Origin: Flavobacteriales bacterium UBA974
GTDB taxonomy: Bacteria > Bacteroidota > Bacteroidia > Flavobacteriales_D > Sanyastnellaceae
Assembly (NCBI GenBank): GCA_002292405.1
Contig: DBBW01000018.1
Location: forward strand, 92,179 to 156,178
Direction: 5' to 3'
DNA: 64,000 nt
The notes beneath the pieces are model-generated. The model saw only the letters and a program-made list of their open reading frames with translations. It searched no databases and was not told the DNA's origin. Positions 43,519-52,665 of this stretch are shown piece after piece. Within the stretch, counting starts at the first letter, position 1. Each line of letters starts with the position of its first letter. A program made the translations under genes and the position numbers.

Positions 43519-43611
43519 ATGCCAAGCGGAAAAAAGCGCAAGCGTCATAAAATGTCTACGCACAAGCGTAAAAAGAGATTACGTAAGAATCGTCACAAGA
43601 AGAAGAAGTAA
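43519..43611 (+). CDS. AURKAIP1/COX24-like very small basic protein (30 aa)
   Basis: This 30-residue protein begins MPSGKKRKRHKMSTHKRKKR and ends in four lysines. It is about 70% Lys/Arg/His. Its sequence matches, from memory, the tiny 'AURKAIP1/COX24 domain' proteins annotated in Bacteroidota, related to mitochondrial ribosomal protein mS38. A ribosome-associated role is therefore likely. It is too small for most gene finders. It lies 11 bases after the TPR lipoprotein and 88 bases before rng. The reading frame is intact, with an ATG start and TAA stop. Confidence 0.8.
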   Translation: MPSGKKRKRHKMSTHKRKKRLRKNRHKKKK

Positions 43612-43634
43612 TCATTTCTCTGAGCTGCTTGGTT

Positions 43635-43664
43635 TAAGAAGTGGCTAAGAGACGTGTAATTTTG
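43635..43664 (+). promoter_or_regulatory. Predicted rng promoter
   Basis: TAATTTTG (43657-43664) matches TAnnTTTG exactly. TTT at 43633-43635 lies 21 bases upstream as a weak -33 element. It leaves a leader of about 30 bases before the TTG start of rng. Confidence 0.45.
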
Positions 43665-43699
43665 TTTGCCTATTTGATATAGGCTTCAATTTATATACG

Positions 43700-45277
43700 T
43701 TGAAATCAGAATTGATAATTAATTCAACCTCAAAAGGGGTTGAGTTAGCCGTTCTTGAAGAAGGTAAGCTAGTTGAGCTTCACCGTGATCCAGGTGAGAT
43801 TTCCTATAGAGTAGGAGATATCTATTTGGGTCGAGTAAGGAAGGTACTTCCAAATCTTAATGCTGGGTTTATTGATGTAGGTTACGATAGAGATGCGTTT
43901 TTGCATCACAGTGACTTAGGATCTCAATTTAAAACTCAACAAAAATGGACAAAGCTTGTCATGTCTGGCAAGCTACCTGTGAGTAGTATCGAGAAATTTA
44001 AGCTCGAATCTAAAATTGATAAGAAGGGGCAGATGAAGGACTACGTAAGTTCTTCTCAGCTTGTTATGGTTCAAGTTTCAAAAGAACCAATTAGCACAAA
44101 AGGACCTAGGCTCACTGCTGAGGTTACTTTGCCGGGTAGATTTTTAGTTCTAGTACCCTTCTCGGATAAAGTAAACCTATCTTCTCGTATCAAAAGTGAG
44201 AAGGAAAGGAATCGACTTTCTAGTCTTATAAAGAGTATTCGCCCGCCTGGATTTGGGATTATTGTAAGAACAGTAGCTCAAGAGAAAGGGTCAGCAGATT
44301 TACATAGTGATCTGTCCGATTTAATCAAGCGTTGGGAAGAGCTTTTTAATGGTCTAAAAAGAGCGAAGCCAGGAAAGAGAATCTTGGGGGAGTTAAATAA
44401 AACAAGTACTGTTCTTAGAGATGCTCTAAGGCCGGAGTGTGAGCTAATTCGTGTGAATGATGAAACGTTGGCTGATCAGGTAAAGACTTACCTTGGTAGT
44501 ATAGGCTCGGATAAAGTTGATAATGTAAAGTTTACAAAGGATTCAGATCTTTTCAATACCCTATCGATTCATCGTCAGATAAAAGCGACTTTCGGCAAGA
44601 AAGTAAATCTGCAAAGTGGTGCGTATCTTATCATAGAACAAACAGAAGCTATGTTCGTCATTGACGTAAATAGTGGTGGGCGTAAAAAGGGTGCTAGCAG
44701 TCAAGAGGAAAATGCTCTTCAGACAAACATCGAGTGTGTTGATGAGATTGCTCGTTTACTTCGTCTTCGCGATATAGGAGGCATCGTAGCAATCGATTTT
44801 ATCGATATGGCTAAGAAAGAGCATAACAAGCAGCTTACGGACGCGATGAAGTTAGCTATGAAGGTTGATAAGGCCAAGCATAACATCGCTCCCCCAAGTA
44901 AGTTTGGAGTATTAGAACTGACACGTCAACGAGTTAGAGATGTTGCAAATGTGCAAACACAAGACCGATGTCCTTCTTGTAATGGAACAGGGTCTATACA
45001 GGCTGCGATATTAGTAACAGATACGATTAAGTCTAGCCTGAAGTATTTATCTAAAGGAGAAGGACAGAAAAAGCTAACTCTTTTCGTTCATCCAATTTTA
45101 GAAGCATACTTAGTAAAAGGCGAGCCATTAAAGGTATTTAAAGGTTGGTTTGGTTCTTCAATACGAATCGAATGGGAGATGGAATTTGGAATAACTTTAG
45201 AATTAGAAAGTAATTCATCGATGGAGATATTAGACTTTACAATCTATAATGAGAGAGGTGAGGAACTAACTATCTGA
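43700..45277 (+). CDS. rng: Ribonuclease E/G family protein
   Basis: The 525-residue endoribonuclease is involved in rRNA maturation and mRNA turnover. It has the N-terminal S1 RNA-binding region (VGDIYLGRVRKVLPNLNAGFIDVGYDRDAFLHHSDL, ~37-75). The 5'-sensor region, the catalytic metal site AMFVIDVNSGG (Asp and Asn, ~322) and IVAIDFIDMAKKEH (second Asp, ~366) follow. The zinc-link cysteines are in DRCPSCNGTGSIQ (~423). It lacks the long C-terminal scaffold of RNase E. The start is TTG: no in-frame ATG lies upstream before a stop, and the opening KSELIINST matches other family members. Confidence 0.94.
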   Translation: MKSELIINSTSKGVELAVLEEGKLVELHRDPGEISYRVGDIYLGRVRKVLPNLNAGFIDVGYDRDAFLHHSDLGSQFKTQQKWTKLVMSGKLPVSSIEKFKLESKIDKKGQMKDYVSSSQLVMVQVSKEPISTKGPRLTAEVTLPGRFLVLVPFSDKVNLSSRIKSEKERNRLSSLIKSIRPPGFGIIVRTVAQEKGSADLHSDLSDLIKRWEELFNGLKRAKPGKRILGELNKTSTVLRDALRPECELIRVNDETLADQVKTYLGSIGSDKVDNVKFTKDSDLFNTLSIHRQIKATFGKKVNLQSGAYLIIEQTEAMFVIDVNSGGRKKGASSQEENALQTNIECVDEIARLLRLRDIGGIVAIDFIDMAKKEHNKQLTDAMKLAMKVDKAKHNIAPPSKFGVLELTRQRVRDVANVQTQDRCPSCNGTGSIQAAILVTDTIKSSLKYLSKGEGQKKLTLFVHPILEAYLVKGEPLKVFKGWFGSSIRIEWEMEFGITLELESNSSMEILDFTIYNERGEELTI

Positions 45278-45289
45278 AAAACACAATGA

Positions 45290-46531
45290 TTATTCGAAGT
45301 TTTTAGGGTAGCATAAGAACGATTTCTTTACTGGTTTTGTTAAAAGCTCTAAGCTGAAGTGATCGTTTGATTCTGCAAAATCTCTTGTGCTACCGTCTTT
45401 GTATTTTATGATAATGCCGTTGGGTGTGTAAGCTTTATTCTCGATGGAATGATTTGACACAAAATAAGATGCTTCGTCAATTGACAAGTCCCATTTTGTA
45501 GCAATCAAATTAATTTTTTCATTCACTTCATCAGTTGTGAATGGGTGCGGTCTAAGTTCGATGCGGAATAGTTTTCTGTCAAGTAGTCTCGAACTTAATG
45601 AGGAAAGAACTTGATCACTGTGATGTCTCCATCCCTTCATAGCACTAAAAATATCGGAATCATCGAGTTCACAAAAAGAATCGATTATGTTGGGAGTTGA
45701 TATAAATGATTTTTTGTCAAATTCGTTGTTAAGAAATGTAGAAAGTGCAGGTGTTGCAAATATTTCGATGCCAGATTGTGCCAGTTGTTTAGCTCTACGT
45801 AAAACAAGTGTCAGCATGTGTTCCGCACAAATAACAGTTCTATGAAGGTAAACTTGCCAATACATTAGTCTTCGCGCCACAATAAATTTTTCGACACTAT
45901 AGATTCCTTTTTCTTCTACTACCAGTTGATCATTAGAAACAGACAGCATTTTGATAATTCTCTCACTGCCGACTTTACCTTCAGTTACTCCTGAATAAAA
46001 ACTGTCACGAGCGAGGTAATCAAGTCTATCCATGTCAAGTTGAGAAGAGACAAGTTGGTGTAAGAATTTCTTAGAGTATTCGTTTTTAAAAATTTTTATT
46101 GCTAGAGTTAACTTTCCATCGAAGTCTATGTTCAGCCGGTCCATGATCATCGTGCTAATGTCTTCATGATGCTCGCTCTTAACAATGCTGTGCTCTAACG
46201 CATGGCTGAAAGGTCCGTGACCAATATCGTGAAGGAGAATTGCGAAACAAGCTGCTTCGTCCTCTTCCCTTGTGATTTCAACTCCTTTCGCTCTTAGGAC
46301 ATCAAGCGCTTCTTGCATCAGGAACAAGCTCCCCACAGCATGTTGAAACCTGTTGTGAACTGCACCGGGATACACTAGATGACTCAACCCTAGCTGGCTT
46401 ATGCGCCTCAGTCTTTGAACATAAGGATGGTCAAGAATATCTATAGTAAATGAATGGCGCAGCGTAACGAAACCATAAATGGGGTCGTTTAATATTTTAT
46501 ATCGATTTGTCTTTGACATAATTTTTGACAT
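45290..46531 (-). CDS. HD-domain phosphohydrolase (dGTPase/SAMHD1-like)
   Basis: The 413-residue cytosolic protein has the HD-superfamily metal motif in PGAVHNRFQHAVGSLFLMQ, ILLHDIGHGPFSHALEH (HD motif) and QLDMDRLDYLARDSFYSGV (last Asp). The fold belongs to the YdhJ/SAMHD1-like class that removes triphosphate from dNTPs, although substrates of this branch are mostly unproven. The C-terminal domain (from ~250) is also shared with homologues. An in-frame ATG four codons later is an equally good start. It is convergent with rng (12 bases) and divergent from porX. Confidence 0.88.
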   Translation of the reverse strand: MSKIMSKTNRYKILNDPIYGFVTLRHSFTIDILDHPYVQRLRRISQLGLSHLVYPGAVHNRFQHAVGSLFLMQEALDVLRAKGVEITREEDEAACFAILLHDIGHGPFSHALEHSIVKSEHHEDISTMIMDRLNIDFDGKLTLAIKIFKNEYSKKFLHQLVSSQLDMDRLDYLARDSFYSGVTEGKVGSERIIKMLSVSNDQLVVEEKGIYSVEKFIVARRLMYWQVYLHRTVICAEHMLTLVLRRAKQLAQSGIEIFATPALSTFLNNEFDKKSFISTPNIIDSFCELDDSDIFSAMKGWRHHSDQVLSSLSSRLLDRKLFRIELRPHPFTTDEVNEKINLIATKWDLSIDEASYFVSNHSIENKAYTPNGIIIKYKDGSTRDFAESNDHFSLELLTKPVKKSFLCYPKNFE

Positions 46532-46546
46532 GAATTTAGAATACGA

Positions 46547-46565
46547 AACGTAGATTAACTACGTT
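46547..46565. repeat. Perfect inverted repeat between the HD gene and porX
   Basis: AACGTAG-ATTAA-CTACGTT is a perfect 7-base inverted repeat with a 5-base centre, lying midway between the two divergent starts. Its shape suits a dimeric regulator. No T-run follows, so it is not an intrinsic terminator. Confidence 0.5.
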
Positions 46566-46595
46566 GATGTTTCTTTGCGCAAGATACTTAAGCAC

Positions 46596-48173
46596 ATGAC
46601 GAGACAACCACATATACTTTGGGCTGATGATGAAATCGATATGCTCAAGCCTCATATTCTCTTTCTCGAAGGTAAGGGATTTCAAGTAACTCCTGTAAAT
46701 AGTGGCGTGGAGGCCTTAGAAGAGGTAGAGAAAAAAGTATTTGATTTGGTCTTTTTAGATGAAAATATGCCCGGAATTAATGGTATCGAGACACTTCAAC
46801 GCATCAAAGTACTTAGAGCCCATCTTCCGGTAATTATGATTACGAAGAGTGAAGAAGAGCATATTATGGAGGAAGCCATAGGATCTAAAATCAGTGATTA
46901 CCTCATTAAACCAGTCAATCCTAATCAAATTTTACTTGCGGTTAAGAAATGTCTTGATGGAAAAAGACTCTTGAGCGAGAAGGTTATGACTGATTATCAA
47001 GGGGAGTTTAGAGAGTTGGGTATAAAGATGATGGGAAAAATGGATGTTAAAGATTGGTATGATGTGTATGGACGTCTAACTCATTGGACTCTTGAGTTAG
47101 AGAAGTCGGAGGATGACAGTATGCAGGAAGTCCTTTCCATGCAATTTGAAGATGCAAACAGACAGTTTGGAAAGTTTGTTGAGAATAATTATGAAGGATG
47201 GATAAGTGCGGGGGATGAAGGTTCAATTTCAGAGCTGCCTATACTTTCTCATAGGGTTCTTCCTCATTTCTTACCAGAAGCAATTAAAACTGCTGATGGC
47301 AGGCAAGTCTTTTTAGTTGTTATAGATAATCTAAGGTTAGATCAATGGAAATCTATCGAGCCCTTATTGAGCGATATGTTTTCTGTCATAAAAGATGATA
47401 CATATATGAGTATTCTTCCAACAGCTACTCAATATGCGAGAAACTCTCTTTTTGCTGGATTGCTTCCTGCGGACATTAAGCGATTGCACCCAGAGTGGTG
47501 GACAAACGAAGATGAAGAGGGGTCAAAGAATATGTTTGAAGACCAACTGTTAAATGAATTGCTAAAACGACTTGGAATTAATGGAAGGACGAGCTATCAT
47601 AAAGTGGCAAACTTAGCTTCAGGCAGGAAATTACTTGATCAATTTCATGAGACAAAGGGCGAGAGTTTAACTACAATAGTCTATAATTTCGTGGATATGC
47701 TTAGCCATGCAAGAACTGACATGGAAGTGATTAAAGAACTTGCAGACGATGAAGCAGCCTACAGGAGTTTAACTTTAACGTGGTTTGAGCATAGCACGTT
47801 AAAAGAGATGCTAGAAAAAATGGCCAATGCGAATGCACGTGTCATTGTTACAACTGATCACGGGACTGTAAAAGTCAACAGTGATATTAAGGTACGTGGC
47901 GATAGAAGCACTAACAGCAACCTTCGTTATAAAGTTGGGAAGAATTTGGGGTACAATCACAAAGAAGTGTTTGCTGCGGAAGATCCAGAAAAATTTGGTT
48001 TACCTAAGGCAAATGTTAGCTCAAGTTATGTATTTGCAAGGGATAGGGATTTTTTCGTGTATCCTAATAATTATCATCAATTTGTGAAATATTTTAAAGA
48101 TACGTTTCAACACGGAGGGGTTAGTTTAGAGGAGGTTATAATCCCTTTTGCCATTTTAGATTCGAGGAATTAA
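46596..48173 (+). CDS. porX: T9SS response regulator PorX (receiver + PglZ domain)
   Basis: The 525-residue protein joins a receiver domain (acidic pocket ADDE, D55 in LVFLDENMPG, Lys105 in DYLIKPV) to a C-terminal PglZ/alkaline-phosphatase-like domain (VVIDNLRLDQW with D244, LPTATQYARNS ~275, VIVTTDHGTVKV, and late HGGVSLEEVIIPF). This is the PorX architecture: with the PorY kinase and the sigma factor SigP it controls T9SS genes, and it has phosphodiesterase activity on oligonucleotide second messengers. The ATG at 46596 is used because the earlier TTG lies inside the presumed -7 box (TTTCTTTG). It is followed by tsaE and ald, the usual flavobacterial order. Confidence 0.95.
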   Translation: MTRQPHILWADDEIDMLKPHILFLEGKGFQVTPVNSGVEALEEVEKKVFDLVFLDENMPGINGIETLQRIKVLRAHLPVIMITKSEEEHIMEEAIGSKISDYLIKPVNPNQILLAVKKCLDGKRLLSEKVMTDYQGEFRELGIKMMGKMDVKDWYDVYGRLTHWTLELEKSEDDSMQEVLSMQFEDANRQFGKFVENNYEGWISAGDEGSISELPILSHRVLPHFLPEAIKTADGRQVFLVVIDNLRLDQWKSIEPLLSDMFSVIKDDTYMSILPTATQYARNSLFAGLLPADIKRLHPEWWTNEDEEGSKNMFEDQLLNELLKRLGINGRTSYHKVANLASGRKLLDQFHETKGESLTTIVYNFVDMLSHARTDMEVIKELADDEAAYRSLTLTWFEHSTLKEMLEKMANANARVIVTTDHGTVKVNSDIKVRGDRSTNSNLRYKVGKNLGYNHKEVFAAEDPEKFGLPKANVSSSYVFARDRDFFVYPNNYHQFVKYFKDTFQHGGVSLEEVIIPFAILDSRN

Positions 48174-48176
48174 CAA

Positions 48177-48638
48177 ATGAGGAGTATGAAAATTCTTCTA
48201 GAGGTTACAGGTTATAATCTTTCAGATCTACCTCTAGTTGCTGATAAGGTTGCTAATTTTTTACCAAATGATGGTGTTGTTGTCTTTCAGGGTGCAATGG
48301 GAGCAGGGAAAACCACACTAATAAAAGAAATATGTAAGCGTCTCGGAGTTGATGATGACGTCTCGAGCCCCACTTTCGGTTTGGTAAATGTTTACCATAA
48401 AAACAATGGCGGAATCATAAACCACATCGACTTATACAGATTAGAAGATGAGCGTGAGGCTGAAGAAGCTGGGATATTTAATTTGTTCGCGCAGGATGGA
48501 CTTTCCCTCATAGAATGGCCAGAAATAATTGCCGATTATTTACCTCAGTCAAGCCTTGTTCTGAAAGTTAATATATGTGATAATGAGAGGTCGGATGAAG
48601 TTGAAGAAAGAAGAAATATTATTTTGCTTGGGATTTAA
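48177..48638 (+). CDS. tsaE: tRNA threonylcarbamoyladenosine biosynthesis ATPase TsaE
   Basis: TsaE is the P-loop ATPase helping the TsaB/TsaD complex add N6-threonylcarbamoyl to A37 of ANN-decoding tRNAs. The 153-residue protein has Walker A QGAMGAGKTTLIKEI (38-52), switch region DDVSSPTFGLVNVY, Walker B-like INHIDLYRLEDEREAEEAG and the late LSLIEWPE. It starts 3 bases after the porX stop. An alternative ATG three codons later is possible. The length fits the family. Confidence 0.95.
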   Translation: MRSMKILLEVTGYNLSDLPLVADKVANFLPNDGVVVFQGAMGAGKTTLIKEICKRLGVDDDVSSPTFGLVNVYHKNNGGIINHIDLYRLEDEREAEEAGIFNLFAQDGLSLIEWPEIIADYLPQSSLVLKVNICDNERSDEVEERRNIILLGI

Positions 48639-48677
48639 AGCGATTAAATGATGTTAAAGCATTAAATTACCAGCTAC

Positions 48678-49895
48678 ATGGAAACAGGACGCAAAGCCAT
48701 AAAAGCTCTAGCAAAGGAAGCTTCACTATTGCCTCAAGAGGAATTGTTACAAGTTCTTGAAAGTCAGGACGATCTTGTTATTGGCATTCCTAAAGAAATA
48801 AGCCTTCAAGAAAAACGCGTTGCTCTTGTGCCTGAGGCTGTAGCTCTTTTAGTAGCGCATGGGCATGAGGTGCTTGTAGAAGCTGGAGCTGGAGAGAAAT
48901 CCAATTTTACAGATATTGATTATAGCGAATCAGGTGCAAGAATTGTACATGATAGAAAACAAGTTTTCGAAGCCGCTATGATATTTAAAGTTGAACCACC
49001 CTCTCTAGAAGAAGTTGATTTGATGCAACTAGGGGCTACTTTAGTCAGCGCACTACAGTTAAATATTCAACATAAAGATTTGTTGTCTAAACTTAGTAAG
49101 AAGAAAATTACTGCAATAGCCTGGGACCTTTTAAGAAATAAAAATGGACTTTATCCGCTCGTTAGAGCAATGGGAGAAATAGCGGGGAATGTTTGTATTT
49201 TAATTGCAGGAAATCTTCTTTCAGGTGAAAAAAGCAAATCTGCTATGCTCGGAGGGATTAGCGGAGTTAGGCCTAGCGAAATTGTTATTTTAGGTGCTGG
49301 GACTGTTGGTGAGTTTGCAGCGCGAGCTGCAATTGGTTTAGGTGCCCAGGTAAAAATATTTGACAACCGACCTCATAGACTTGTCAGAATCCAGCAAAGT
49401 TTAGGCCACAGAGTTTGGACTTCTACCCTTCAACCATCAGTTTTGAATGAGACTCTGAAGACTGCTGACGTTGCAATAGGTGCTTTTCGTGGAAATGGTT
49501 CAAGGTCACCAATGATAGTAAGTGAGCCTATGGTTAGTTCAATGAAAGAGGGCTCTGTTATTATCGATGTATGTATTGATAGAGGAGGCTGCTTTGAAAC
49601 GTCACGTATTACAAGTCATGAAAGTCCTACTTATTTAGACCATGGCGTGATTCACTATTGCGTACCTAACATTGCTTCAAGTGTATCAGGAACAGCTAGT
49701 CAGGCATTGAGCAATATACTTGCTCCTTTTATCTTAGGGATTGTTGCTGATGGAGGACTTGAGCTTGCTATTAGGAGTTCTAATATTGTTAAATCTGGAG
49801 TTTATATGTATAAAGGAGTAATAACGAATAGGCATGTGTCCCAAGAACGAGATCTTCCATTTAAGGACTTGGACTTGTTTTTAGCAACATTCTAA
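48678..49895 (+). CDS. ald: Alanine dehydrogenase
   Basis: The 405-residue NAD-dependent enzyme interconverts L-alanine and pyruvate plus ammonia. Typical features are IGIPKEISLQEKRVALVPEAVALLVAHGHEVLVEAGAG (substrate-binding Arg and Lys) and the Rossmann motif VILGAGTVGEFAARAAIGLGAQV (~207). A VPNIASSVSGTASQALSN stretch near 330 also fits. The N-terminus carries a ~30-residue extension before the family's usual start, as in other Bacteroidota homologues encoded after tsaE. It is probably cotranscribed with porX and tsaE (39-base gap). Confidence 0.92.
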   Translation: METGRKAIKALAKEASLLPQEELLQVLESQDDLVIGIPKEISLQEKRVALVPEAVALLVAHGHEVLVEAGAGEKSNFTDIDYSESGARIVHDRKQVFEAAMIFKVEPPSLEEVDLMQLGATLVSALQLNIQHKDLLSKLSKKKITAIAWDLLRNKNGLYPLVRAMGEIAGNVCILIAGNLLSGEKSKSAMLGGISGVRPSEIVILGAGTVGEFAARAAIGLGAQVKIFDNRPHRLVRIQQSLGHRVWTSTLQPSVLNETLKTADVAIGAFRGNGSRSPMIVSEPMVSSMKEGSVIIDVCIDRGGCFETSRITSHESPTYLDHGVIHYCVPNIASSVSGTASQALSNILAPFILGIVADGGLELAIRSSNIVKSGVYMYKGVITNRHVSQERDLPFKDLDLFLATF

Positions 49896-49907
49896 TATTT
49901 AAGAAAC

Positions 49908-52562
49908 TTACTTTCCGCCCACTACTTTTCGGATTTCATGTAGCTTTAAAAGAGCGTTTATTGGGGTAAGATTATCAATGTCTAAATCGAGCAACCTATC
50001 TCGGACATCTTCAAGAGCTGGATCGTCTAATTTGAAAAAACTCATCTGAACACCTGGCTCAGCGGCAATGTTTTTTGTAATAAATGAATCATCTACTGAA
50101 GGTAGTTTAACAGTGGAGATTTTAGGTTCACCTGAGTTTGAAGGCTCACCATTTTCATTTCTATTTGACTCGAGTTTAATGAGGACTTCTTCTGCTCGCC
50201 TAACTAACGCCCGAGGCATTCCCGCTAGTTTAGCTACGTTAATACCGAAGCTATGATTAGACCCTCCAGCAACGAGTTTTCTTAGAAAGACGATACTTCC
50301 ATCTACCTCCTTTACACTGACATTGCAATTTCTAATGCGAGGGAAGGAAGCCGTCATCTCATTGAGCTCATGGTAGTGAGTAGCAAATAAAGTTAAGGGT
50401 CTAATTTTCTCATAACCATGAAGGTGTTCCGCAATAGCCCAAGCTATGCTTACCCCATCATATGTGCTTGTTCCCCTTCCGATTTCATCAAGTAGAACTA
50501 AACTTCTTCCCGTAATGCTATTTAAAATGGAAGCCGTTTCATTCATCTCCACCATAAAGGTTGATTCTCCACTTGAGATATTGTCCGAGGCGCCAACCCT
50601 TGTGAAAATTCTATCAAGAATACCTAATTCGGCACTTCTTGCAGGGACGAATCCACCACTTTGAGCCATAAGACAAATTAATGCAGTTTGCCGGAGAAGT
50701 GCACTTTTACCAGACATATTAGGCCCGGTAACCATAAGTATTTGAGCGTTTTCAGGATCTAGGGTTAGATTATTTGAAACATAAGATTCACCAAGTGGAA
50801 GTTGTCTTTCAATGACAGGGTGTCTACCCTCGATGATTTTCACCCCATGATTTTCGCTGATTCTAGGACGAGTATATCCGAATTCCAAAGCAACAGAAGC
50901 AAAACTATTTAGAACATCAAGTTCGCCCATTGCCCTAGCATTACCGATTAACTCAGTTGTGTTTTTTACAGTTTCTAAAACTAAAGATTCATAAAGCCCC
51001 TGTTCAAGAGACAATGCCTTGTCCTTCGCTTCTAGGATTTGGGTTTCTAAAACCTTTAATTCTTCAGTAATATATCTCTCGGCCTGTGTTAATGTCTGCT
51101 TACGAATCCACTCTTCTGGAACTTTATCTTTGTGAGCATGTCGAACTTCTAGGTAATATCCAAAGACATTGTTAAACCCTATTTTCAGTGAGATAATTCC
51201 AGTTTTATCAACTTCCCTTTCTCGGATTAACTCCAACGCTTTGTGGCTCTCAAAAGCCAAACTCCTGACTTGGTCCAATTCACGATTAACTCCAGGCTTA
51301 ATTACAGCACCTTTACCAACTTGATTAGGCGCTTCATCTTCCAGCTCTTTTTCTAATCTCCAGAGTAGCTTATCGCAAGGAGAGAGTCTTTCAAGTGTTG
51401 GTAATAAAGCTTCCTCTCCAGCAGCAGCTTCGGCAACTTTTATTACAGATTCTATACCTCTTCGAAGTTGCACTAGTTCTCTAGGGTTAATCTTAGCCGA
51501 GCTTGCTTTAGAAGCTAACCTCTCAAGATCACCAACTCCAGAAAGTATTGATTTAAGATTTGAAGACAGTTCTTCCTTATCCATCAATAGACTTACTGCA
51601 TTGTGTCTGAATTCTATTGCAACCTTGTCTGTTAAAGGCATCATTAACCATCGTCTTAACATCCTAGCTCCCATGGGTGTTGATGTTCTATCTATGGTGT
51701 CAGCAAGCGAAGTGCCATCCGGGTGACTGGGATGAATAATTTCTAGATTTCTCACAGTAAATCTATCAAGCCACATCCCATCAGTCTCTCTTAATCTCTT
51801 CACACCCTGTAGATGAGATAATTTAGTGTGGTGTGTGAATTTCAAGTATTCTAAAATAACACCTGTAGCAATTTTTGCTGAAGGAGCGTTATTTAAACCA
51901 AACCCTTTCATTGAAGTAACCCCAAACTGAGATTGTAGTTTTTCATGAGCGAATTCTTCAGAAAAAACCCAATCATCAAGTTTAGAACGAGGCGTATCAT
52001 CTCCAAATAATGAGATTAAATCTGATTCATGCCCTTTTTCACAAACCCACTCTTTGGGATTAAAGCTCTTTAGAAGTTTATCAATCCACTCTGAACTACC
52101 CTCAGCGGCAAGAAACTCTCCAGTTGAAATATCTAAGAATGCAACTCCACAACCATTTCTAGTCCAATGAAGTGCTGCTAAATAATGATTTTGCTTTGAC
52201 TGTAACACTTGGTCGTGCATTACAACCCCAGGTGTGACAAGTTCCGTAACCCCTCTTTTCACTAACCCCTTGGCTTGTTTTGGGTCTTCAAGCTGGTCGC
52301 AAACAGCAACTTTTAATCCCGCCCTTACTAGCTTAGGTAAATAATTGTCTAAAGAATGGTGAGGGAATCCAGCTAACTCAATTTCAGAAGCACTTCCATT
52401 TCCTCTTTTTGCGAGTATAATATCTAGTACACCAGCTGCTACAATAGCATCTTGACCGAACGTTTCGTAGAAATCGCCCACTCGAAAAAGTAGAATAGTG
52501 TCCGGATGTTTTGTTTTAATCCGGTTGTATTGTTGCATCAAAGGAGTAACCTTACCCGCCAC
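49908..52562 (-). CDS. mutS: DNA mismatch repair protein MutS
   Basis: MutS recognises mismatches. The 884-residue protein has the mismatch-binding FRVGDFYETFG (Phe-x-Glu, ~27-37), connector, core and clamp domains, and the ATPase with Walker A VTGPNMSGKSALLRQ (~617) and Walker B SLVLLDEIGRGTSTYDG (~693). A helix-turn-helix follows (GINVAKLAGMPRALVRRAEEVL), and a C-terminal tail has a beta-clamp-like QMSFFKL (~839). The start is GTG at 52562: the frame has a stop before any upstream ATG, and the first internal ATG would remove the conserved TPLMQQY. The 103-base gap to clpX has a weak -7 box TAACTTTT at 52583-52576. Confidence 0.96.
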   Translation of the reverse strand: MAGKVTPLMQQYNRIKTKHPDTILLFRVGDFYETFGQDAIVAAGVLDIILAKRGNGSASEIELAGFPHHSLDNYLPKLVRAGLKVAVCDQLEDPKQAKGLVKRGVTELVTPGVVMHDQVLQSKQNHYLAALHWTRNGCGVAFLDISTGEFLAAEGSSEWIDKLLKSFNPKEWVCEKGHESDLISLFGDDTPRSKLDDWVFSEEFAHEKLQSQFGVTSMKGFGLNNAPSAKIATGVILEYLKFTHHTKLSHLQGVKRLRETDGMWLDRFTVRNLEIIHPSHPDGTSLADTIDRTSTPMGARMLRRWLMMPLTDKVAIEFRHNAVSLLMDKEELSSNLKSILSGVGDLERLASKASSAKINPRELVQLRRGIESVIKVAEAAAGEEALLPTLERLSPCDKLLWRLEKELEDEAPNQVGKGAVIKPGVNRELDQVRSLAFESHKALELIREREVDKTGIISLKIGFNNVFGYYLEVRHAHKDKVPEEWIRKQTLTQAERYITEELKVLETQILEAKDKALSLEQGLYESLVLETVKNTTELIGNARAMGELDVLNSFASVALEFGYTRPRISENHGVKIIEGRHPVIERQLPLGESYVSNNLTLDPENAQILMVTGPNMSGKSALLRQTALICLMAQSGGFVPARSAELGILDRIFTRVGASDNISSGESTFMVEMNETASILNSITGRSLVLLDEIGRGTSTYDGVSIAWAIAEHLHGYEKIRPLTLFATHYHELNEMTASFPRIRNCNVSVKEVDGSIVFLRKLVAGGSNHSFGINVAKLAGMPRALVRRAEEVLIKLESNRNENGEPSNSGEPKISTVKLPSVDDSFITKNIAAEPGVQMSFFKLDDPALEDVRDRLLDLDIDNLTPINALLKLHEIRKVVGGK

Positions 52563-52575
52563 GTCTTCTCTTGTT

Positions 52576-52583
52576 AAAAGTTA
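52576..52583 (-). promoter_or_regulatory. Weak -7 box of mutS
   Basis: TAACTTTT (seven of eight relative to TAnnTTTG) with TTG 18 bases upstream, 13 bases before the GTG start. Moderate support only. Confidence 0.3.
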
Positions 52584-52665
52584 GAAGACCAAACTACTAA
52601 TCAATCCCTAATTTAAGATTAATTATTACTGGCCTTTGTCCACAACAGACGAACAAAACATCATG

